From contig JAJEIO010000029.1 of NCBI GenBank assembly GCA_022827835.1, forward strand, positions 124,001 through 188,000: a DNA stretch of 64,000 bases. The letters are read 5' to 3'. The DNA is from Candidatus Latescibacterota bacterium. GTDB lineage: Bacteria > Latescibacterota > UBA2968 > UBA8231. Positions 9,017-16,714 of the stretch are shown piece after piece (within the stretch, counting starts at the first letter, position 1; each line of letters begins with the position of its first letter). The notes beneath the pieces were generated by a model, which saw only the letters and a list, made by a program, of their open reading frames with translations, made no database searches and was not told where the DNA came from. Made by a program: the position numbers and the translations under genes.

Positions 9017-11029
9017 TTAGTAGGCGATGCCCAGCGGGCGCAGCAGGCGTTCGCTGATCTCGTCGGATTGCAGCCCTACTTCGAGTAGGTAGAGGCCGGG
9101 TGGCAGGAGTTGTCCCTGCGCGTCGCGTCCGTCCCAGCGAAGGTGCTGCGGTCCAGCAGCCTGCGGCGCAAACGACAGGCGTGCGACTTGCCGGCCATCC
9201 AGAGAATACGCCCGCAGTTCGACGGGTACGCTAGCGGGCAGGCGGAAGAGGGAATAAGAGACCTGCACTAGGTCGTTTACCCGGTCGCCGTTGGGGGTCA
9301 AAACCGGCGTTGAAAAGCGCAGGTTCTGGATTGCGTTGACGGGGTCGGTCTTTGCACTCAACACGCGCAGGCTGTTGGTCGATACGGCGGCTGTGGCATC
9401 GCCGCCCCGGATGGGTTGGGGCAGGCGTTCGGTAGTTGTGTCGATAGCCTCTCCTTCGAAGGTCGTGGCGAAGACGAAGACATCGGTCGTGAACTCGATG
9501 CGGATGGGCACGTTGTTGGCGGCGTGGACCCGCTCGGGCAACTCGATGAGGAATTCGTCGTCGTTGATCTCGACCCGGCGGGGCTCGACAGGCACCAATG
9601 GGTCGCCCATTGCCAGCGTCTGAAGGTGGACTCGGCTGCCGGTGCGAATGCGCAGCGCGTCGAAGCCCGACTCGGAGGCAGCAAAGTCGGCGCGAATATC
9701 GTAGCTAAAGCTCGTCGCCTGCCCTAGGGCCACTTCGGTGAAACCGCTCGGTTGCGGGTCATCGAGGCGGGCGACTTCGCCGACGATCTGACGCGCCAGG
9801 AGCGGTGCCTGCTCGACCCACAGCGAATCTAGACGCGTAAAGGCGTCGAAATCTGCGCTGTCGAGGGTGATTTTGACTTGGATATGGGAGCCGCTGTGCA
9901 GGTTGAGCGGCTGGCCAGACGCGGTGAAGGCGGGCGACCAAAAGGTCCAGTGGTCCTCGTCGTAGGCCACGGACGCGCGGACTCCAGGCCGATCGCTGGC
10001 GACGTAGCCGTAGCCTTGCGACTCCTTGAGTTCGAACTCGTAACGCTGGCGCGAGACTTCGACTTCGCGGCCCTTGTCGTCAAATTCGCGGTAGATGTTG
10101 GGGTCTTGATCCCTACCGGTGCGCACCTCGACGCGTAGCCCAACAGCCGCTTCAGGGGCTGGGACCAAGGTGCTGTTCACCATCCGCATGGAGGTCGCCG
10201 ACCAGAACAGCCGGCCGAAGTTCACTTCCGCGCCTAGGTCGATGATTTTGGATAGATATAGCACGCGCTGTGGGACCCCGCGGGCGTAGAGTTCAAAGTC
10301 GCCGATGGTCCCCGGCCGCGCTTGACCCGACAGCGAATTCTCTTGGATGACCAAGGTCGGATCGAGTACCGACTCGTTGCGCCGCCAGCGGATGAAGCGG
10401 ACGTATTGGCGAGGCAGGTCGATTTGCACGGTGGGGGACAGGTTTTCGGCGACGTCGGCGATGAGCGGACCGATGCGTGCGTAGCTGTTGTGCCCATGCC
10501 ATGCGGGATCGGGTTCGGTGGCAACGCTCACTTCAAAGGCGGGTACCGCATCGTCGGCCAGTGGAGTGCCATCCGAGCGGAACCCACGCGGTGGCGTGAA
10601 AAAGCCGAAGCGGGTGGCCGGGACAGGCACCGCCACGTCAAAGGTAAACCAGTCGAAGTTCCGCAGGTCCGAAGACGGGGGGTTGTAGGTGGTGCTGTCG
10701 CCATCGACTAAGTACGTGGCATTGTGTACGGTGCGCGAGTCGCCCAAGCCATGCTTCCAAGCGCGGGGTCGCTGGCCATCGATGTAGCCGATTTCGCGGG
10801 GAAATTTCCACGGGGACCAGTTGTCGAGGTGAGAAAAGACGGTTTGGGCAGAAGTCAGGTAGATGGGCTGGATGGCCCCAGGGACGGAATCGAAGTCGAT
10901 GAAGATGCGCACCGAATCGCTCGCCGACCATGCAAGGCCACCGCTGCCGCCGAGCTGCCAGGTACTTATTTGCGCCGACAGAACGCTGGGTAGCAGAAAC
11001 GAAAAGAGGATGGCAAGGATGCGGCGCAT
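9017..11029 (-). CDS. Secreted protein A, copy 3, first gene of the tandem array
   Basis: 670 aa with a signal peptide ending LPSVLSAQ. It has the same layout as copies 1 and 2: WQLGGSGGLAWSASDSVR at the mature start, IDGQRPRAWKHG, then PVPATRFGFFTPPRGFRSDG, PRQYVRFIRWRRNES and RLDSLWVEQAPLLARQIVGEV. The C-terminal domain has TPNGDRVND (the third copy's second G is replaced by R), LRAYSLDGRQ, WDGRDAQGQLLPPGLYLLEV and final PLGIAY. It is transcribed first in the array, and a promoter-like sequence lies 35-63 bp upstream. Function unknown; probably an extracellular or surface protein. Confidence 0.85.
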   Translation of the reverse strand: MRRILAILFSFLLPSVLSAQISTWQLGGSGGLAWSASDSVRIFIDFDSVPGAIQPIYLTSAQTVFSHLDNWSPWKFPREIGYIDGQRPRAWKHGLGDSRTVHNATYLVDGDSTTYNPPSSDLRNFDWFTFDVAVPVPATRFGFFTPPRGFRSDGTPLADDAVPAFEVSVATEPDPAWHGHNSYARIGPLIADVAENLSPTVQIDLPRQYVRFIRWRRNESVLDPTLVIQENSLSGQARPGTIGDFELYARGVPQRVLYLSKIIDLGAEVNFGRLFWSATSMRMVNSTLVPAPEAAVGLRVEVRTGRDQDPNIYREFDDKGREVEVSRQRYEFELKESQGYGYVASDRPGVRASVAYDEDHWTFWSPAFTASGQPLNLHSGSHIQVKITLDSADFDAFTRLDSLWVEQAPLLARQIVGEVARLDDPQPSGFTEVALGQATSFSYDIRADFAASESGFDALRIRTGSRVHLQTLAMGDPLVPVEPRRVEINDDEFLIELPERVHAANNVPIRIEFTTDVFVFATTFEGEAIDTTTERLPQPIRGGDATAAVSTNSLRVLSAKTDPVNAIQNLRFSTPVLTPNGDRVNDLVQVSYSLFRLPASVPVELRAYSLDGRQVARLSFAPQAAGPQHLRWDGRDAQGQLLPPGLYLLEVGLQSDEISERLLRPLGIAY

Positions 11030-11063
11030 GGGCAGGACTCTCGGGAGACAGATGATCTATAGG

Positions 11064-11092
11064 TAAATACGCAAAATTAGTCGTCTGAACAA
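11064..11092 (-). promoter_or_regulatory. Candidate promoter of the A-B array
   Basis: On the minus strand TTGTTC (11087-11092) is followed after 17 nt by TATTTA (11064-11069). The -10 region reads TTGCGTATTTA. Related sequences lie upstream of A copy 2 (TTGCGTTATCTT, 6613-6624) and A copy 1 (GCGTATTATA, 2185-2194). The hexamer matches are modest, so this rests mainly on the recurrence before each A gene. Confidence 0.35.
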
Positions 11093-11097
11093 GCGGC

Positions 11098-12318
11098 CTA
11101 TGATCCGAATGGCACCAGCCAATCCTCCTCGATCCCCAAGTCGAAGCCCGGTCCCCGTGGCACAAATTCCAGATAGCTGTCTTTGGGCACCAGCGCTCCC
11201 GGCTCGGCTACTTCCTCCAGCGGGATCCCCGGATCTGAGCCGATGTAGTATTCGCCCCAGGGCGTGTTGGGCATGGCCCAAGTCAAGTGCTGGCCATAGG
11301 GGTCGCGCCCGCCGCCGTGGAGGCAGACTTCAAGGCCGGCGGCCTCGGCCATGTGGCAGATTTTGATACAGGCGGTCAGCCCGCCGACCCAGTGGATATC
11401 GGGTTGCAGCACGTCGAGGGCGCGGTGCTCAATCATCTGCTGGTAGGGGTAGTGCGTGTAGAAGTGTTCGCCGCTGGCCAGCGTTTGCCAGGGCAGGCAC
11501 TCTTTGAGTTTGATGTGGCTCTTGACGTCTTCGGGAATCAGGCACTCCTCCAGCCAGCGCAACTTGTAGGGTCTGAGGCGCTCGGCTAGGCGGACGCTGT
11601 ATTCGACGTCAAAGGCCATGTAGCAGTCGAGCATGAGCTCGCAATCATCGCCGATCAACTCGCGGACTTCGGCGACCCGCCGCTCGTTTTGGTCTAGGCC
11701 CCACAGGCCGTCGGCCGGGCCGTATTGGCAGGGCAGTTTGAAGGCGCGGAAGCCCAACTCGCGATACCAATCGACGTCGTCGCCGGTGGCGTAGGTGAAG
11801 ATGCGCTCGCGGGCTGGGCCGCCGATGAGCTGGTACACGGGCTTTTGTTGCAGCTTGCCAGCCAGATCCCACAGCGCTAGGTCCACGGCACTGATGGCGA
11901 CGGTGGCGATGCCGACGGTGCCGAAGGGTTTGGAGACACGGAACATCATATCCCACAGTTTGTCGATGGCCAAGCAGTCTTCTCCTATGAGGATATGGGC
12001 GAAAGCGTCTTCGATTACAGCGGCGGTGGGACGACCTGACGCCGTGCCCAAGCCCCAAGTGCCGTCTTCAGCCGTGACTTTAACCGCGAAGCCGGGCCAT
12101 TGTCGGGCACCGTAGAGTTGGCGACGAGGCTTGAAGCGCGGAAAGCGCGACATCGGATTGGCTACTTCGATTTCGGTGGGCCAAGCCTTGCGGCGGGGTT
12201 GGCTCTGTTGGGCCGGGGCCGTCGAGGCGGAAAGCGTCGAGCCGGCTTGGGAACGGGCGCGGAGCGAAGGGCCGTCGGGGCGCTGGATGCGGACTAAGTC
12301 GATGGATTTGATTTTCAT
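11098..12318 (-). CDS. L-rhamnonate dehydratase-like enolase-superfamily enzyme
   Basis: 406 aa of the mandelate racemase/muconate lactonizing enzyme family. After an N-terminal capping domain the barrel shows the RhmD-type order: a FYATG-like strand (IFTYATGDD), GFRAFKLPCQYGPADG, the metal-binding MLDCYMAFDV (Asp), LRWLEECLIPED (Glu), TLASGEHFYTHY (Glu/His), LQPDIHWVGGLT (Asp) and CLHGGGRDPYG (His). The likely reaction is dehydration of an acid sugar to a 2-keto-3-deoxy acid in the cytoplasm. The similarity in layout to E. coli RhmD is strong, but substrate specificity in this superfamily is hard to read, so no symbol is given. It stands alone downstream of the accessory island. Confidence 0.8.
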   Translation of the reverse strand: MKIKSIDLVRIQRPDGPSLRARSQAGSTLSASTAPAQQSQPRRKAWPTEIEVANPMSRFPRFKPRRQLYGARQWPGFAVKVTAEDGTWGLGTASGRPTAAVIEDAFAHILIGEDCLAIDKLWDMMFRVSKPFGTVGIATVAISAVDLALWDLAGKLQQKPVYQLIGGPARERIFTYATGDDVDWYRELGFRAFKLPCQYGPADGLWGLDQNERRVAEVRELIGDDCELMLDCYMAFDVEYSVRLAERLRPYKLRWLEECLIPEDVKSHIKLKECLPWQTLASGEHFYTHYPYQQMIEHRALDVLQPDIHWVGGLTACIKICHMAEAAGLEVCLHGGGRDPYGQHLTWAMPNTPWGEYYIGSDPGIPLEEVAEPGALVPKDSYLEFVPRGPGFDLGIEEDWLVPFGS

Positions 12319-12320
12319 TT
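12304..12320. repeat. 17-bp direct repeat, left copy (island boundary)
   Basis: GGATTTGATTTTCATTT occurs here and again, exactly, at 15653-15669. This copy spans the start codon and first codons of the rhamnonate-dehydratase-like gene (read on the minus strand as ATGAAAATCAAATCC). The two copies bracket the nuclease/toxin-antitoxin/AAA block. Confidence 0.6.
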
Positions 12321-12377
12321 CTTTAGATGCCTTAGAGCTAAATTGCCGTGAATATATCCGTGATCTAATGTATCCAT

Positions 12378-12402
12378 AAAAACCAGCGGCGCTATTCGCT
12401 GG
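12378..12402 (-). terminator. Rho-independent terminator after the EEP-family gene
   Basis: On the minus strand CCAGCG (12397-12402), an 8-nt loop and CGCTGG (12383-12388) are followed by five T residues (12378-12382). It lies just past the stop of the EEP gene and ahead of the rhamnonate-dehydratase-like gene, so it separates the two transcription units. Confidence 0.7.
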
Positions 12403-12407
12403 GGCAA

Positions 12408-13256
12408 TTAGCCACAGTCAATCTCGATCAGTAAGCGGCAGTGGTCGCTTGATCCCCAATTATCGTTATCGGCCTCGTTGAGCGCGCGTACTTTCACATT
12501 CTCGTGGAAGCCGCGGGACGCGAACGCGTAGTCCAATTGATTCACGGCGGTTTCCGGCGATCCGCCCGGGGAGTAGAACGTCGGCACGTTTTTGGTATCG
12601 CTCGGCACGTCTGTCGGCTGAGAACTCGCCTGCCTACAGGCATCTGGCCACTGTGGTCCTATAAACTCAAGTCCTAGTGCCTGAAACCTATCCCATACCG
12701 TGCGCTCGCGTTCAGGCAGGGATAGCTTGTGGCCTATCGCGCCATAAATCATGTTCAGATCGCCCGCTGCCAAGATGCGATGCGTCGATGGGTCGCGGCT
12801 ACCGATGAACGCCGACAGGTCCGAGATGACTCGATGTGCCGAGGCGTCGGCGTACCCGACGCTCCAGTTCGTCCTGACCGATGGATGAGGCCTTAGCCAA
12901 CGTGCGTACATCGAGACTGCGATGAACGCCTTGTCATGGCGAGCGACCGGCACCACTTTGGCGGCGGCAATTGTGCCGATGCCGCTGACACCAATCGCGT
13001 CTGACCCGAGGTCGCAGATCGGTGCAACCTGCTTAAACCACTCAACCTCGACGCGATCGGATAACTTCAAGACTAGCGGCCAGCGGTCGTACAAATGCCG
13101 GTCCCAAAACACTCCGTCCTCGTAATCAACCAAATCTATCAAGTCACCGGGTGGGCTTCCCGCCTCCTGCACCAGCGCCACATCCGCATCCATCCCTACG
13201 AGTTCCCTCCATGGTTTCTCGCGCTTGGCAATGTTCCAACTCACTACTTTGATCAT
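12408..13256 (-). CDS. Endonuclease/exonuclease/phosphatase (EEP) family protein
   Basis: 282 aa. It carries the EEP metal-dependent hydrolase signature in order: VVSWNIAKRE (metal-binding Asn), VALVQEAGS (Glu), ILAAGDLNMIYG (Asp/Asn), LDYAFAS and GSSDHCRLLIEI (Asp-His). No signal peptide. The family includes DNases, exonuclease III and phosphoesterases; the substrate cannot be told here. The Shine-Dalgarno GAGGTGG is 5 nt before the ATG. It is transcribed divergently from the toxin-antitoxin genes, and the 13286-13309 palindrome lies in the shared 64-bp gap, so the two units may be co-regulated. Confidence 0.8.
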   Translation of the reverse strand: MIKVVSWNIAKREKPWRELVGMDADVALVQEAGSPPGDLIDLVDYEDGVFWDRHLYDRWPLVLKLSDRVEVEWFKQVAPICDLGSDAIGVSGIGTIAAAKVVPVARHDKAFIAVSMYARWLRPHPSVRTNWSVGYADASAHRVISDLSAFIGSRDPSTHRILAAGDLNMIYGAIGHKLSLPERERTVWDRFQALGLEFIGPQWPDACRQASSQPTDVPSDTKNVPTFYSPGGSPETAVNQLDYAFASRGFHENVKVRALNEADNDNWGSSDHCRLLIEIDCG

Positions 13257-13281
13257 TCGTCCACCTCTGGTTCACATCTTG

Positions 13282-13310
13282 TTGCATATATTCCTTTGAT
13301 GGAATATATT
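13282..13310 (+). promoter_or_regulatory. HigBA-type promoter with palindromic operator
   Basis: TTGCAT (13282-13287), a 17-nt spacer and TATATT (13305-13310) form a promoter-like pair. The perfect inverted repeat ATATATTCC-TTTGAT-GGAATATAT (13286-13309) fills the spacer. This is the expected place for autorepression by the HTH antitoxin. The start of transcription would be near 13317, leaving an almost leaderless mRNA for the ATG at 13321. Confidence 0.65.
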
Positions 13311-13320
13311 GATTGTTGAA

Positions 13321-13683
13321 ATGACTTGGGATGCTGAATATACGAACGAATTTGGCGAATGGTGGGATGGACTTTCAGAGAGCGAGCAGGACGATATTAC
13401 CGCCATAGTTGAGCTGCTCTTGGAGCACGGCCCTCACCTGCCGCATCCTTATTCATCGGGTATTCAGAATTCACGTTACGGACATATGCGCGAACTTAGG
13501 GTGCAAAGCGGCGGTAGGCCGATCCGCGTCTTCTATGCCTTTGATCCGAGACGAGTAGCAATCTTATTGAGCGGGGGCGACAAGACAGGCAATGACCGGT
13601 TTTACGATCAGTACGTGATGATGGCTGATAAACTTTACGATGAGCATCTTGAAACCTTGCAAAAGGAAGGATTGATCCCATGA
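13321..13683 (+). CDS. RelE/ParE-superfamily toxin, HigB/Gp49-like
   Basis: 120 aa from ATG 13321. It matches the phage-derived Gp49/HigB-type toxins: EYTNEFGEWWDGLSESEQDD at the N-terminus, then MRELRVQSGGRPIRVFYAFD and RRVAILLSGGDKTGNDRFYD. Such proteins are ribosome-dependent mRNA endonucleases. A TTG at 13309 would extend it by 4 residues, but that codon lies within the predicted -10 box, so 13321 is preferred. The gene ends ATGA-overlapped with the antitoxin gene. Confidence 0.85.
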   Translation: MTWDAEYTNEFGEWWDGLSESEQDDITAIVELLLEHGPHLPHPYSSGIQNSRYGHMRELRVQSGGRPIRVFYAFDPRRVAILLSGGDKTGNDRFYDQYVMMADKLYDEHLETLQKEGLIP

Positions 13684-14012
13684 GCGGTCGCCGTCCCTTT
13701 AATGAGTTGACCAAAGACTTCACGCCGGAGCGCCGTCAGCGCATTGAGGCGAAAAAGGCCGAGTTGCGGGCCGCCATGCCGCTGCACGAGCTACGGCAGG
13801 CACAGGTTATGACCCAGAAGGCACTGAGCGAGATCTTGGCGGTGAACCAACCCGCCATCGCCAAGATGGAACGGCGGACGGATATGTACGTCTCGACTCT
13901 GCGCTCTTACATTGAAGCACTGGGCGGACGGCTGAAGATCGTCGCCGAATTTCCGGAAGGCGAAGTTGCAATAACCAACTTCTCGGACGCGGACAACGAC
14001 AAAAGCCTTTAG
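13680..14012 (+). CDS. HTH (Xre-type) antitoxin, HigA-like
   Basis: 110 aa. A helix-turn-helix spans about residues 38-75 (MTQKALSEILAVNQPAIAKM), followed by YVSTLRSYIEALGGRLKIVA, typical of antitoxins paired with Gp49-type toxins. The ATG overlaps the toxin stop (ATGA) and has a good AAGGAAGG ribosome site. It should neutralise the toxin and repress the operon through the palindrome upstream (inferred from the family). Confidence 0.85.
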   Translation: MSGRRPFNELTKDFTPERRQRIEAKKAELRAAMPLHELRQAQVMTQKALSEILAVNQPAIAKMERRTDMYVSTLRSYIEALGGRLKIVAEFPEGEVAITNFSDADNDKSL

Positions 14013-14031
14013 AAGCCTCAAGGAGATCGCG

Positions 14032-15606
14032 ATGCGTTTTTTCAACACGGCTGGTCCGGTTCGGTCCGAAGAGCACTATCACATCCCGCCGTTAGACCGA
14101 TTGGATCTGGACGGGGTACTGACCCTCATTCAGCAAAAAAAATACTTCGTCCTCCATGCCCCGCGGCAAACGGGCAATACGTCGGCCCTGCTGGCGCTGC
14201 GCGATCTGCTCAACGCCGAAGGGGTCTATCGCTGCGTGTACGTCAATGTGGAAAGTGGGCAGGCTCTGCGCGAAGATGTGGAGCAGGTCATGCGCACCTT
14301 GTTAGCCGGGTTGGCGTCGCGGGCGCGTTTGACGTTGGGCGACGAATTTTTAGGCAGAGTCTGGTCGGGTATCCTTGCCGAGGTTGGACCGGGTATTGCG
14401 TTGCAGGAGGCATTGACGCGCTGGGCCGAGACAAGCTCCAAACCGCTGATGCTGCTCATCGACGAGATTGACGCCCTTATCGGCGATTCGCTGCTGTCGG
14501 TGCTCCGTCAGTTGCGAGCGGGCTACGATTTGCGGCCAGAAGGGTTTCCGCAGAGCGTGGTGCTGTGCGGGGTGCGCGATGTGCGCGACTATCGCATTCA
14601 ATCCACCGCGGAGAATGCCATCATCACCGGCGGCAGTGCGTTCAATATTAAGGCGCAGTCGCTGCGGCTGGGCGATTTTCCACGGGAGGAGGTATTGACG
14701 TTGCTCGGGCAGCATACCGCAGAGACGGGGCAGATGTTTACTGCCGAGGCGCTGGACACGGTTTGGACACAGACGCAAGGGCAGCCGTGGCTGGTCAATG
14801 CGCTGGCCGACGAAGCCTGTTTTCGCGGCGAATTCGCCAAAGCATGGCATCGGCCGGTCTCCGCCGAAGCTATCCTTGAAGCGCAAGAGCAACTGATCCT
14901 GCGGCGCGAGACGCATCTGGACCAATTGGCCGACAAGCTTAAGGAGGAGCGGGTGCGGCGGGTGGTTGAGCCGCTGCTGAGCGGCGGCGAAGTGCGCCAC
15001 TTCACCGACCGCGACATTGAGTATGTGCGCGATCTGGGGCTGGTGGCGCAGGATCGCCCGTATCGCATCGCCAATCCGATCTACGCGGAAGTGGTGCCGC
15101 GCGAGCTGACGTGGGTGGTGCAAGAGGAGTTTGAGCAAGAAACGGCTTGGTATGTGGACGCCGAGGGCGGCTTGGACGTGGTCAAGTTGTTGGCGGCGTT
15201 CCAGCAGTTTTTCCGCGAGCATTCCGAACACTGGGTTGAGCGGTTCGAGTACAAGGAAGCGGGGCCACAGCTTCTGCTTCAGGCGTTTTTGCAGCGGATC
15301 GTCAACAGCGGAGGTCGAATTGAGCGGGAGTATGGATTAGGTCGGATGCGGACGGACTTGCTGATCGTGTGGCCGCAGGGCGAGGAGAAGCGCCGGTTCG
15401 TCATCGAGTGCAAGCTACTGCACAAGAGCTTAGAGCAGACGATTGCCACGGGGTTAGAACAGACCGCGGCCTACATGGATCGGTGCGAAGCAGAAGCGGG
15501 GCATCTGGTGATCTTCGACCGGGGCGAAGAGGCTTGGGCAGAAAAAGTGTTCCACCGCCGCGAGTCGGCAGCCAATGGTGCCGTAATCCACGTGTGGGGC
15601 ATGTGA
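14032..15606 (+). CDS. AAA-like ATPase with C-terminal PD-(D/E)XK nuclease-like domain, Walker A altered
   Basis: 524 aa. An AAA-like P-loop module fills roughly residues 20-330: VLHAPRQTGNTSALLAL at the Walker A position and PLMLLIDEIDAL as Walker B. The canonical P-loop lysine is Asn here (GNTS, codon aat). The C-terminal part (about 420-524) fits a PD-(D/E)XK nuclease fold: GLGRMRTDLLIVWP, then RRFVIECKLLHKS. Proteins of this build are common in cyanobacteria and FCB genomes and are of unknown role, possibly mobile or defence related. It follows the antitoxin by 19 nt with an AAGGAG site, so it is probably the third gene of the higBA-like operon. Confidence 0.75.
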   Translation: MRFFNTAGPVRSEEHYHIPPLDRLDLDGVLTLIQQKKYFVLHAPRQTGNTSALLALRDLLNAEGVYRCVYVNVESGQALREDVEQVMRTLLAGLASRARLTLGDEFLGRVWSGILAEVGPGIALQEALTRWAETSSKPLMLLIDEIDALIGDSLLSVLRQLRAGYDLRPEGFPQSVVLCGVRDVRDYRIQSTAENAIITGGSAFNIKAQSLRLGDFPREEVLTLLGQHTAETGQMFTAEALDTVWTQTQGQPWLVNALADEACFRGEFAKAWHRPVSAEAILEAQEQLILRRETHLDQLADKLKEERVRRVVEPLLSGGEVRHFTDRDIEYVRDLGLVAQDRPYRIANPIYAEVVPRELTWVVQEEFEQETAWYVDAEGGLDVVKLLAAFQQFFREHSEHWVERFEYKEAGPQLLLQAFLQRIVNSGGRIEREYGLGRMRTDLLIVWPQGEEKRRFVIECKLLHKSLEQTIATGLEQTAAYMDRCEAEAGHLVIFDRGEEAWAEKVFHRRESAANGAVIHVWGM

Positions 15607-15652
15607 TGGAGGAGCGAGTGCCGACGATCCTGAGATTGGCCCCCATCCGGCC

Positions 15653-15669
15653 GGATTTGATTTTCATTT
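15653..15669. repeat. 17-bp direct repeat, right copy (island boundary)
   Basis: Identical to 12304-12320. On the minus strand it reads AAATGAAAATCAAATCC, reproducing the first codons of the rhamnonate-dehydratase-like gene without the rest of that gene. It lies between the convergent AAA-like gene and dusB-like gene. Confidence 0.6.
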
Positions 15670-15672
15670 TTA

Positions 15673-16710
15673 TTACCCGTTCCCGCCCCACGCCAGCGCC
15701 TCGGCTTCGGCTGCCGACAGGGTTAGGTCGGCTTCTGCGGCGGCTGGCTCTTTCCATGCGGCGAGCAGATCGGCTAACTCGGCCAAAGAAGCAGTTGTCA
15801 GTAGGCGGCGGCGCAGCTCGGAGGCGCGGGGCAGGCTCTTGAAGTAGAGGGCGAGGTGCTTGCGCGTCTCGCGGACGCCGGCGCGCTCGCCTTTGTACGC
15901 GGCCATCAGGCGTAGCTGCTCCAACGCCAAGTCGATGCGCTCTGAAAGGGTCGCGCCGCTGCGGCCGGAAAAGAGCCAAGGATTGGCCAAGGCCGCCCGC
16001 CCGACCATGACTGCAGCACAGCCTGTTTCCCGCTGCATGAGACGGGCGTCGTCGAGGGTGAGCACGTCGCCGTTGCCGATGATGGGTAGGGAGGAGGCTT
16101 CGACGGCGCGGCCGATCCAGTGCCAGTTGGCGCGGCCCTTGTACTTTTGCACGACGGTGCGGGCGTGGATGGCCACTGCTTGGGCACCGGCGTCCTCGCA
16201 ACGGCGCACCACTTCGAGGATATTGATCTCCTCTTCGTCCCAGCCTAGGCGCGTCTTGACAATGACCGGAACCGAGACGGCTTTGACCGTGCGCTCGACT
16301 GCTTGATAGAGCCGATCGAGATCGCGCAAATAGGCCGCGCCGCAGCCTTTGGCGACGATCTTGGGTACGGAACAGCCGAAGTTGATATCTACCACCTGCG
16401 CGCCGCGCCGCTCGAATTCCCGCGCTCCATTGGCGATCAGGTCGATGTCGTTGCCGTAGATTTGCGCGGCCAGCAGCGAGATGCCGGTGTCGGCGTAGAT
16501 GGGCGCGTCGGAAAAGTCGAGCATCTGCATGCTCTTGCGCGAGCGGATGCCGATGGCGCGGCAGTTGATGAATTCAACCCCGACCAACTGCGCCCCGAGG
16601 CGCGCGCAGATAAGGCGAAAGACCCAGTTGCTTACCCCGGCCATTGGGGCTAGGGTGAGGATGGGCATATCTTCCTTGAAGGGATTGAGCTGGTGGGGGC
16701 CGAGTTGCAC
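15673..16710 (-). CDS. dusB: tRNA-dihydrouridine synthase, DusB-like
   Basis: 345 aa from GTG 16710. TIM-barrel flavoenzyme reducing uridines in tRNA: LTLAPMAGVSNWVFR at the start, AAQIYGND, VVDINFGCSVPKIVAKGCGA (catalytic Cys), VIVKTRLGWDE, AIHARTVVQKYKGRANW and IIGNGDV, then MVGRAALANPW for FMN binding. A longer frame reaches 16776, but it runs into the TPR gene and adds nothing conserved. The GTG start gives MQLGPHQLNP, like other Dus N-termini. It starts 4 nt after the TPR gene stop. Confidence 0.9.
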   Translation of the reverse strand: MQLGPHQLNPFKEDMPILTLAPMAGVSNWVFRLICARLGAQLVGVEFINCRAIGIRSRKSMQMLDFSDAPIYADTGISLLAAQIYGNDIDLIANGAREFERRGAQVVDINFGCSVPKIVAKGCGAAYLRDLDRLYQAVERTVKAVSVPVIVKTRLGWDEEEINILEVVRRCEDAGAQAVAIHARTVVQKYKGRANWHWIGRAVEASSLPIIGNGDVLTLDDARLMQRETGCAAVMVGRAALANPWLFSGRSGATLSERIDLALEQLRLMAAYKGERAGVRETRKHLALYFKSLPRASELRRRLLTTASLAELADLLAAWKEPAAAEADLTLSAAEAEALAWGGNG

Positions 16711-16714
16711 GAGC

